This document shows, piece by piece, positions 1 to 5,644 of a DNA stretch of 10,499 nucleotides. Made by a program: the position numbers and the translations under genes. Location: the NCBI GenBank assembly GCA_041674345.1, contig JBAYVY010000101.1:1-10499 (forward strand), in the 5' to 3' direction. The stretch's first letter is position 1. Each line of letters begins with the position of its first letter. Source of the stretch: JBAYVY01 sp041674345 (GTDB lineage: Bacteria; Planctomycetota; Phycisphaerae; Phycisphaerales; Zrk34). The notes beneath the pieces are model-generated. The model saw only the letters and a program-made list of their open reading frames with translations. It made no database searches and was not told the origin of the DNA.

Positions 1-1
1 C

Positions 2-109
2 GCTTGGTCCGACGACGTCAATGCCCGGCAGAAGGGTGTGGATTGGCACATGAAGATCGCGGATGCCCGGACGAAGCTGACCAGCGTTTATCCTAAAATC
101 AAGGAATGA
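2..109 (+). CDS. C-terminal fragment of a transposase, probably IS630-like (5' end outside window)
   Basis: An open frame enters from the left edge and ends at TGA 107-109, giving 35 residues (AWSDDVNARQKGVDWHMKIA followed by DARTKLTSVYPKIKE). The final pattern, a Trp, then a basic/hydrophobic strand, then DAR-x-KL-x-x-x-YP close to the stop, matches my memory of the extreme C-terminus of IS630-type DDE transposases (…FTTxDARIKLKxLYP…). This is pattern memory on a very short piece. The DDE catalytic residues would lie upstream and cannot be checked. If the call is right, the right end of the insertion sequence should fall within about 50-100 bp after the stop, but I could not identify a terminal inverted repeat at 110-223. 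An unrelated protein C-terminus is possible. Confidence 0.45.
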   Translation, partial: AWSDDVNARQKGVDWHMKIADARTKLTSVYPKIKE

Positions 110-223
110 CGGAGCACTAGGGATGGTGTCTTTCGATCAGAATTGGACTGGCTGCGATTATCTGAATCCGGCTTCGCCGAACCCTGAATCATTTTTCGCC
201 GTAACGCTCCCGGAGGCCTCATA

Positions 224-658
224 ATGCCGCTTCGCGCGTTCATTCAACTCATGCTCGCCATGCCGCTGACGTATCTGCACTTGTCCCTGTCTTGTGGAAC
301 ACACTACCTGAACTGGCGTCCGCTGACATTCTTTTTCGAGCATCGTTGGTCTGTTATCCCACCGATCCATCTGCCGTCGGGTCTGATACTGTGGCTGGCG
401 TTCCTCTTTGATTCCCCCGCTCCGACCATCCAACCCTTTCAGGGCATCGCCACGCTCTTCGCCATGATCGTCGCCCTTCTCGGCTCCATCTACGCCGGCT
501 TCATCGCCGGATGGTTCATCACCGCCTTCCCCTGGCGCGATCGCCCCTGGTCCTGGCAAATCCACCGTCACCCCCGCAATCTCCTGCTCCTCCTCGTCGC
601 ATGGCTCTGGCTCCCCATCCCCTGCGTCCTCAACTTCTGGGTCTATCTGTACAATTAG
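224..658 (+). CDS. small hydrophobic membrane protein of unknown function
   Basis: The protein has 144 residues and no family I recognise. The start is supported by GGAGG at 212-216, seven bases before ATG 224. Three hydrophobic stretches could cross the membrane: about residues 50-63, 71-100 (LFAMIVALLGSIYAGFIAGW) and 118-142 (LLLLLVAWLWLPIPCVLNFW). The N-terminal 22 residues are also apolar. A short basic Trp/Arg/His segment (about 104-118) separates the last two. It is probably an inner-membrane protein, but nothing shows an enzymatic role. It is convergent with the minus-strand gene at 1409-2590, and the RAYT element lies between their 3' ends. Its TAG stop (656-658) overlaps the first base of the GGTCAAAAAGG repeat array, so its C-terminus may have been set or trimmed by element insertion. 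The opposite-strand frame over the same DNA lacks a ribosome-binding site and is acidic and low-complexity, so I prefer this one. Confidence 0.6.
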   Translation: MPLRAFIQLMLAMPLTYLHLSLSCGTHYLNWRPLTFFFEHRWSVIPPIHLPSGLILWLAFLFDSPAPTIQPFQGIATLFAMIVALLGSIYAGFIAGWFITAFPWRDRPWSWQIHRHPRNLLLLLVAWLWLPIPCVLNFWVYLYN

Positions 659-735
659 GTCAAAAAGGTGGGTCAAAAAGGGGGTCAAAAAGGGGGTCAA
701 AAAGGTGTCAGGGTCAAAAAGGTGTCAGGAACCTT
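658..735 (+). repeat. left end of RAYT element: five-copy GGTCAAAAAGG array ending in GGTGTCAGGAACCTT
   Basis: GGTCAAAAAGG occurs at 658, 671, 683, 695 and 712, with spacings of 13, 12, 12 and 17 bp. The last two copies share a longer unit, GGTCAAAAAGGTGTCAGG (695-712 and 712-729). The innermost copy runs into GGTGTCAGGAACCTT (721-735), which can fold as AAGGT/ACCTT around a 7-base loop, as expected of the subterminal hairpins used by HUH (Y1) transposases. The innermost unit 711-735 reappears inverted at 1468-1493 with a single inserted base. Confidence 0.8.
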
Positions 736-773
736 AATTTGACGGGATAGGGCGGCTCAAGTATCATGAAGGC

Positions 774-1478
774 ATGGGACGAGCCAAACGAATCGATGCG
801 GGCGGATATGTCTATCACGTCATCAACCGGGCCAACGGGCGGATGACGATGTTTGAAGATGATGCGGATTACGCGGCTTTCGAGCGGATCGTGTGGCAGG
901 CGCAGCAGCGGACGGGGATGCGGATATTGAATTGGTGTCTGATGCCCAATCACTGGCATCTGGTGGTTTGGCCGAAGGATGACGGGCAGTTGTCGCGGTT
1001 CGTGGGCTGGCTGACGTTGACGCACACGCAACGCTGGCACGCGCATCGGCATACCACGGGCGAGGGGCATCTGTATCAGGGGCGGTACAAATCGTTCATC
1101 GTGCAGACGGACAGTTATCTGTGGGCGGTTTGCCGATATGTGGAACGCAATGCGTTGCGGGCAAAAATGGTCAAGCGAGCGGAGGATTGGCGATGGGGCA
1201 GTTTGTGGCGATGGGTGAATCGACGGAAAGCGAGGGAGGAAGTGCCGGAGTTAAGCGATGGGCCGTTGGAGCGACCGCGGAATTGGGTGGAACGGGTGAA
1301 TCGGGCGGAAAGCGAGGCGGAGTTGGAGGCGTTGCGTGCGAGCGTGAATCGAGGCCGACCGTATGGGGCGGAAGACTGGGTGAAACGGACGGTGACTAAA
1401 CTGGACCTTCAAACCACATTGAGACCGCGCGGCAGGCCGAAAATCGCAAAAACTAAAACCAACATTAAAGGTTCCTGA
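774..1478 (+). CDS. REP-associated tyrosine transposase (RAYT), IS200-like HUH nuclease
   Basis: This 234-residue protein belongs to the Y1 HUH transposase family (Transposase_17/RAYT), whose members nick and rejoin single-stranded DNA at small hairpins. The N-terminus GRAKRIDAGGYVYHVINRAN is the family's usual opening. The HUH metal-binding motif is MPNHWH (His60 and His62). The probable nucleophile is Tyr122, in RYVERNALRA. The GHLYQGRYKSF block (98-108) is also typical. After about residue 150 the sequence is a basic tail (RRKAREE…RPRGRPKIAKTK) that may bind DNA. All core residues are present, so it is probably active. AAGG lies only one base before the ATG, so the Shine-Dalgarno fit is poor; an upstream ATG at 766 is out of frame. 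The stop codon (1476-1478) lies inside the right-end repeat. GC-rich codons match the neighbours. Whether it mobilises itself or only scattered REP-like copies cannot be told here. Confidence 0.93.
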   Translation: MGRAKRIDAGGYVYHVINRANGRMTMFEDDADYAAFERIVWQAQQRTGMRILNWCLMPNHWHLVVWPKDDGQLSRFVGWLTLTHTQRWHAHRHTTGEGHLYQGRYKSFIVQTDSYLWAVCRYVERNALRAKMVKRAEDWRWGSLWRWVNRRKAREEVPELSDGPLERPRNWVERVNRAESEAELEALRASVNRGRPYGAEDWVKRTVTKLDLQTTLRPRGRPKIAKTKTNIKGS

Positions 1479-2590
1479 CACCTTTTTCGACCCAAATACA
1501 GACACACTTTGTATCGACCGCCCGTCGCTTCGGCGATACCGCGGGCTATCGCCATCACCGGCGTTTCCGAGCCGTCAAAGTCGTCTTTCACCTTGAGCCA
1601 GACCGAGCAGTTGATGCGTTGCTCTTTGCGAACCCGACCGTCTCGCACGTAAGGCACCATCGCCATGATCCGCGCCCGGCTCCAATCCGCCAGGTCCGTC
1701 GCTGAAATCAGAAAGAATCCCTGATCGACGCCCGGCCCCATCGCGTTCAGCAATCCCACCCACGGATACACCGACTGACTCATCATCGGTTCACCGTCCG
1801 CCGTTTGACAAAACCGCTCGATTTCCGCCGCCGATGCCGTGTTGTCGCTCCCGGTCGGCATCACGGACAATCGGTGCGATTGATCGCGATAAACCACCGT
1901 GACGGTCATGTCCTGCCCCGGCTGCAACGCGCCGACGACCGCGGCCAGTTGCTTCAACACCTCATACAAATCACGCCGAATGTCGGCATCAAGTGCGATC
2001 ACCGCCGCGAAATGTTTGTCCCGCGTCAGCGTGAACGGGTTGTCCGCATCCGCCGAAACATCGGGCATCGGAGAAAACAACCACGGATGCGAAACACGCG
2101 GTTCCCCGGTATTGGACGCAATGAGATCGACGAAGTTCGTGATGTTCAGGCGGGCGAATTCTTGCGAGGTCATCAGGCCGACTTCGCCGGTGGAATAAGC
2201 GGCGGCGTGGGTCATCGGAGCGCGGCCCCACCAGCGGCGCGGCACGTTGTCGAAGGCATGGTCGCACACCAGGATGATCCGTTTCGCGGCGGCGGGGTTG
2301 ATGCGAACATCGCCACGTGCGGCCAGTAAGCGGGCGGCACGCAAGTCTTCCGTGCCGGGCAGATGCGACAAGTCATGCAGGGTTTCCGCATCGGCGCGGT
2401 CGAGGCGGAACGCTTCGCCGGGATGGTCGGCGGACCAAGTTTGTAAAAAGAGGATGTAGGCGCGGCAGGCGGCGAGCGCGGCGGAATTACCGCCGCAGTT
2501 GGTTCGATTCAACGATGGCAAGACGAGCGCCGCAGCCACCAGAACAATGGCTGTCGAGACGACAATAGATACTACGTTTCGGCGTTTCAC
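1409..2590 (-). CDS. membrane-anchored protein with degenerate von Willebrand A-like domain; C-terminus replaced by RAYT-derived sequence
   Basis: The frame has 393 residues and starts at GTG (2588-2590), with GGAGG eight bases upstream (CCTCC at 2599-2603). Residues 1-7 are basic and 8-26 form a hydrophobic anchor ending LVLPSLNRTN, rather like planctomycete pseudopilin-type N-termini. Residues 193-365 look like a divergent von Willebrand A fold. There is a first strand AAVIALDADIRRD followed by a long helix, then VTVVYRD, a later strand QGFFLIS with a DxADW turn, and the familiar ending AIARGIAEATGGRYKV. The metal-site DxSxS is not conserved (DADIR, 201-205), so metal-dependent binding is doubtful. 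From about residue 367 on (RKRCQEPLMLVL…NVV) the codons lie in the inverted end and the 3' part of the RAYT element on the plus strand, so the native C-terminus has been lost or altered. Function is unknown. An extracytoplasmic binding role is only inferred, as is the vWA assignment. Confidence 0.6.
   Translation of the reverse strand: MKRRNVVSIVVSTAIVLVAAALVLPSLNRTNCGGNSAALAACRAYILFLQTWSADHPGEAFRLDRADAETLHDLSHLPGTEDLRAARLLAARGDVRINPAAAKRIILVCDHAFDNVPRRWWGRAPMTHAAAYSTGEVGLMTSQEFARLNITNFVDLIASNTGEPRVSHPWLFSPMPDVSADADNPFTLTRDKHFAAVIALDADIRRDLYEVLKQLAAVVGALQPGQDMTVTVVYRDQSHRLSVMPTGSDNTASAAEIERFCQTADGEPMMSQSVYPWVGLLNAMGPGVDQGFFLISATDLADWSRARIMAMVPYVRDGRVRKEQRINCSVWLKVKDDFDGSETPVMAIARGIAEATGGRYKVCLYLGRKRCQEPLMLVLVFAIFGLPRGLNVV
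1468..1493 (-). repeat. right end of RAYT element (inverted copy of the left-end unit)
   Basis: Read on the minus strand this is GGGTCGAAAAAGG followed by TGTCAGGAACCTT. It matches the left unit at 711-735 except for one extra G after GGGTC. It can fold as AAAGGT/ACCTTT around TCCTGAC. It holds the transposase stop codon on the plus strand and is translated in the overlapping minus-strand gene. The two ends delimit a probable element of about 780 bp (711-1493), longer if the outer array copies are included. Confidence 0.82.
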
Positions 2591-2598
2591 GGCTGTTG

Positions 2599-2603
2599 CC
2601 TCC
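2599..2603 (-). promoter_or_regulatory. Shine-Dalgarno deciding the GTG start of the vWA-like gene
   Basis: On the minus strand GGAGG stands eight bases before GTG 2590. This supports the GTG start followed by the KRRNVV signal-anchor N-terminus. Confidence 0.7.
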
Positions 2604-2682
2604 GGTCATGGCGCGGGCGTGCGGGTGATTCGTGTGATTATTGTAAAGCGCACATCGGGCCGGGCAAGAGTGCATCGCGATG

Positions 2683-2722
2683 AAAAATCCCGACCAGGGC
2701 CGGGGGCGCGATGGTCGGGATT
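2683..2722 (-). terminator. rho-independent terminator of glgP
   Basis: Read on the minus strand, AATCCCGACC (2722-2713) pairs perfectly over 10 bp with GGTCGGGATT (2695-2686). The loop is 17 bases and GC-rich, and a T-rich run (ATTTTTC) follows. It lies about 60 bp after the glgP stop. Confidence 0.8.
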
Positions 2723-2740
2723 GTGTATGTTTCAACTTTC

Positions 2741-2773
2741 GCGGGGGCTGACGCCCGCCGCTAAACCGGCGGG
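2741..2773. repeat. GC-rich double hairpin just after the glgP stop
   Basis: CCCGCCG (2754-2760) pairs with CGGCGGG (2767-2773) around the loop CTAAAC. An overlapping alternative pairs GCGGG (2741-2745) with the following CCCGC. The wording (GGGGGCTGACGCCCG, then CCGCTAAACCGGCGGG) resembles an intergenic repeat type I associate with planctomycete genomes. The glgP stop is at 2781-2783, so this is the first structure in its 3' UTR. It may help stabilise the mRNA ahead of the true terminator. Confidence 0.45.
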
Positions 2774-2780
2774 GGTATGT

Positions 2781-5402
2781 TCACACGGTGGCGACGACGG
2801 GGTGGGGTTTGTGGGGGCGGGCGACGACGCCGGTTTTGTCCCAGAGGATCAGGCCGGGTTCAAAGGGGGTGGCGAGGTCGGGGTGGCCGGGGATGACTCG
2901 GACGGCGAAGCCGCGCTGGCCGGAGTTGGGGACGGAGATTTTTCCGGTGAAGCTGTGTTTGCCGTCGCCGAGATCCTGGCCGTGGGTCATGTCGATGGCG
3001 TGACCGGCGCTGATGCGGTTGTCGCCGTCGAGGGTTCCGAAGTAAACCTGGACGCGGACCTGATCGGGCTGGATGCCCGCGAGTTGGACGGTGGCGGTGA
3101 TGTCGAGGGGCTGGCCGACACCGAGCGCCGTGGTGGTATCGGCGTCGATGGCTTCGATGCGCATCTGGTTCCAGTGCTGGCGGATGTCGTTTTTGTATTT
3201 GTTGAGTTTCACCGCGCCGGCGAGTTTGTCCCTGGTCAGTTGCATATGGCGTTTGTGTGCGGGCAGGTAGTACTTTTCGGCATATTCCTGCACCATGCGG
3301 TTGGTGTTGAAGACGGGGGCGAGGGATCGGAGGCAGTTTTTCATCCAGCGGACCCATTCGCGGGGCAGGCCGTCGTCGCGGTCGTAGAACATGGGGACGA
3401 CCTGCTTTTCGAGCAGATCGTAGAGTGCCTGGCTTTCGACCTGATCCTGGTAGTCGTAGTTGGCATAGACTTCGCCGGAGCCGATGGCCCAGCCCAGGTC
3501 GCGCGTGTAGGCCTCGTCCCACCAGCCGTCGAGGATGGAGAGATTGAGGACACCGTTGAGCGCGGCTTTCATGCCGGAGGTGCCGGACGCTTCCATGCCG
3601 CGGCGGGGTGTGTTGAGCCAGACATCGACGCCCTGGACGAGATAGCGTGCGACGTGGATGTCGTAATTTTCGACGAAGACGATGCGGCGGACGGTGCCGT
3701 TTTCACGTGCGAAGTGGACGATTTGGCGGATGAGTTCCTTGCCCTGGGTATCGGCGGGGTGTGCCTTGCCGGCGATGACGAGTTGGACGGGGCGGTCCTT
3801 GTTGCCGAGTATTTTCATCAGACGGGCGGGATCGCGGAAGAGCATGTTGGCGCGTTTGTAGGTGGCGAAGCGTCGGGCGAAGCCGATGGTGAGGGTGTTG
3901 TGATCGAGGACATCGCGAGCGGCTTCGATTTCGGTGGAGCTGGCGCCGCGTTTTTCGAGTTGGGCTTTGGTTCGGCGGCGGACCCAGGTGACGAGCAGTT
4001 GGCGCCGGTCCTGTCGGACGCGCCACAGTTCCTCGTCGGGGATTTTGTCCACGTCTTCCCAAACGCTCTGATCTTCGCTGTTGGTTTGCCAGCGATAGGA
4101 GAGGTAGCGGTCGAAGACGCGGGTGATGTCGGGGGACATCCAGGAGCGTGCGTGGGTGCCGTTGGTGACGTGGCCGATGGGGACTTCCTTGGGGGGCAGT
4201 TCGGGCCAGATGTTGCACCACATATCGCGGCTGACGATGCCGTGGAGTTTGGACACGCCGTTGGCCGCGTCACTGGTGCGCAGGGCGAGGACGGCCATGC
4301 TGAACGATTCATTGCGGTTGAAGACGTTTTCGCGTCCGAGGGCGAGGAGACCTTCGAGATCGAGGCGCAGGCCCGGGAGGAAGTCTTTGAAGTAGCGTTG
4401 GATCATGTCGCCTGGGAAGCGGTCGATGCCGGCGGGGACGGGGGTGTGGGTGGTGAAGACGTTGCCGGATGCGCCGGCCCAGCGGGCTTCATCGAAGGAG
4501 ACGTTGAACTGTTCGATGAGGACGCGGATGCGTTCGAGGGCGAGGAAGGCGGCGTGTCCTTCGTTCATATGATAGACGCTGGGGGTGATGTTCATGGCGC
4601 GGAGGGCGCGGGTTCCGCCGATGCCCAGGACGATTTCCTGGCGGATGCGCATTTCCATATCCCCGCCGTAGAGCTGGCTGGTGATGGAACGGTCGCCGGG
4701 GTCGTTGTTGGGCTGGTTGGTGTCGAGGAGAAAGAGGCGGATGCGACCGATCGTGACCTGCCAGACGGCGATGTTGAGTTTGCGTCCGGGCAGATCGACG
4801 GTGACGGTGAGTTGCGAACCATCGGCGGCGGTGACGGGCTTGATGGGGAGATTGGCGAAGTCGAGTTCGGGGTAGAACTCCTGCTGCCAGCCGTCGGCGT
4901 TGAGGTATTGCTGGAAGTAACCGTTGCGGTAGAGCAGGCCGACACCGACCAGGGGCAGGCCCAGTTCGCTGGCGGATTTGAGGTGATCGCCGGCGAGGAT
5001 GCCCAGGCCGCCGGAATAGACCTGGAGGCATTCGGTCAGGCCGAACTCAGCGGAGAAATAGGCGATGCAGCAATCGCTGTCCGCCGGGCACTTGCGTTGA
5101 TACCAGGTGTTGGCGGACAGGTGAAGCTGGAGGCGTTCGTAAACGCGTTGAAGGTGCGCGATGAAGGCGTCGTCGCGCGCCAGTTCATCAAGGCGTTGCT
5201 GTTCGACGGAGCCGAGCATTTTGATGGGGTTGTGATGCGAAGCGGACCAGAGATCGCGGTCCACGCGGACGAACAGGTCGATGGCTTCGGGGTTCCAGCT
5301 CCACCAGATGTTGTGCGCGATTTCCAAAAGCGGCTTGAGTGCGTCGGGCAGAGAGGGAACGACTTTGAACGCATGAATGCGTGCCTGCTGGGAACTAAGC
5401 AT
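2781..5402 (-). CDS. glgP: alpha-glucan (glycogen/starch/maltodextrin) phosphorylase, GT35 family
   Basis: This 873-residue cytoplasmic enzyme uses phosphate to release glucose-1-phosphate from alpha-1,4-glucans, with pyridoxal phosphate as cofactor. Residues 1-110 are the DUF3417-type N-terminal domain of the short bacterial/archaeal phosphorylases (IAHNIWWSWNPEA). IAYFSAEFGL (113-122) and GGLGILAGDHLKSASELGLP (131-150) follow. HMNEGHAAF (278-286) is the active-site His region, and GHVTNGTHARSW (410-421) the next conserved block. GFARRFATYKRA (507-518), IAGKAHPAD (543-551) and ENYDIHVARYLVQGVDVWLN (578-597) build the second Rossmann half. The PLP lysine is Lys612 in GTSGMKAALNG. Residues about 760-860 look like a beta-rich C-terminal region beyond the catalytic core. 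The catalytic core is complete. ATG 5402 has AGGA nine bases upstream. The gene stands alone; no other glycogen gene is visible, so the physiological glucan is not determined. Confidence 0.96.
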   Translation of the reverse strand: MLSSQQARIHAFKVVPSLPDALKPLLEIAHNIWWSWNPEAIDLFVRVDRDLWSASHHNPIKMLGSVEQQRLDELARDDAFIAHLQRVYERLQLHLSANTWYQRKCPADSDCCIAYFSAEFGLTECLQVYSGGLGILAGDHLKSASELGLPLVGVGLLYRNGYFQQYLNADGWQQEFYPELDFANLPIKPVTAADGSQLTVTVDLPGRKLNIAVWQVTIGRIRLFLLDTNQPNNDPGDRSITSQLYGGDMEMRIRQEIVLGIGGTRALRAMNITPSVYHMNEGHAAFLALERIRVLIEQFNVSFDEARWAGASGNVFTTHTPVPAGIDRFPGDMIQRYFKDFLPGLRLDLEGLLALGRENVFNRNESFSMAVLALRTSDAANGVSKLHGIVSRDMWCNIWPELPPKEVPIGHVTNGTHARSWMSPDITRVFDRYLSYRWQTNSEDQSVWEDVDKIPDEELWRVRQDRRQLLVTWVRRRTKAQLEKRGASSTEIEAARDVLDHNTLTIGFARRFATYKRANMLFRDPARLMKILGNKDRPVQLVIAGKAHPADTQGKELIRQIVHFARENGTVRRIVFVENYDIHVARYLVQGVDVWLNTPRRGMEASGTSGMKAALNGVLNLSILDGWWDEAYTRDLGWAIGSGEVYANYDYQDQVESQALYDLLEKQVVPMFYDRDDGLPREWVRWMKNCLRSLAPVFNTNRMVQEYAEKYYLPAHKRHMQLTRDKLAGAVKLNKYKNDIRQHWNQMRIEAIDADTTTALGVGQPLDITATVQLAGIQPDQVRVQVYFGTLDGDNRISAGHAIDMTHGQDLGDGKHSFTGKISVPNSGQRGFAVRVIPGHPDLATPFEPGLILWDKTGVVARPHKPHPVVATV

Positions 5403-5502
5403 GTTCGGTCATCCTGGATCAAAAAGAGCGGGTCTCTCGCGGCGGGAATGCCGCACGTCTGCATGTTCATCGACCACCAAGGCGGGGAACCTTTGGCATG
5501 GC

Positions 5503-5531
5503 GCAATAATTCTACGCAAATACCATACCAA
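5503..5531 (-). promoter_or_regulatory. weak candidate promoter for glgP
   Basis: On the minus strand TTGGTA (5531-5526) is followed after 17 bases by TATTGC (5508-5503). An overlapping TAGAAT (5514-5509) is a better -10 but has no matching -35. It lies about 100 bp before the glgP ATG. The remainder of 5403-5589 shows no gene on either strand that I can support. Confidence 0.25.
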
Positions 5532-5589
5532 CCGCCGCCGCCGGCAGGGGCAGCGAGTAGCGGGTTATCCAAAACTCACGTGATCCCAT

Positions 5590-5618
5590 AAAAAACCGGC
5601 GACAGGGATGTCGCCGGT
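5590..5618 (-). terminator. rho-independent terminator of tig
   Basis: On the minus strand ACCGGCGACA (5618-5609) pairs perfectly over 10 bp with TGTCGCCGGT (5604-5595). The loop has four bases and is followed by a run of six T. It lies 26 bp after the tig stop and separates tig from glgP transcription. Confidence 0.9.
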
Positions 5619-5644
5619 GGGAGGGCCATTTACATCCATGCCGG

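Larger units (their letters stand above)
711..1493 (+). mobile_element. RAYT-containing element bounded by inverted end repeats
   Basis: One transposase gene is flanked by inverted copies of the same 25/26-bp sequence, each with a small internal hairpin. The element lies between two convergent genes, a preferred location for REP/RAYT sequences. No target-site duplication is expected for Y1 transposition and I did not see one. The minimal limits are given; the extra GGTCAAAAAGG copies extend the repeat region left to 658. Confidence 0.78.

Noticed and set aside
158..700. Minus-strand frame over the small membrane protein
   Set aside because: It is acidic and low-complexity, starts within the repeat array, and has no ribosome-binding site. 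The plus-strand frame has GGAGG and membrane segments.
658..735. CRISPR array
   Set aside because: The repeats are 11 bp with 1-6 bp gaps and no spacers, and they match the transposon end.
2499..5591. A 1030-codon open frame on the plus strand opposite glgP
   Set aside because: It lies antisense to an unmistakable phosphorylase, is dominated by Gly/Ala/Asp/Val/Glu as expected of GC-rich antisense, and shows no domain or ribosome-binding site. Its length is striking but explained by codon bias.
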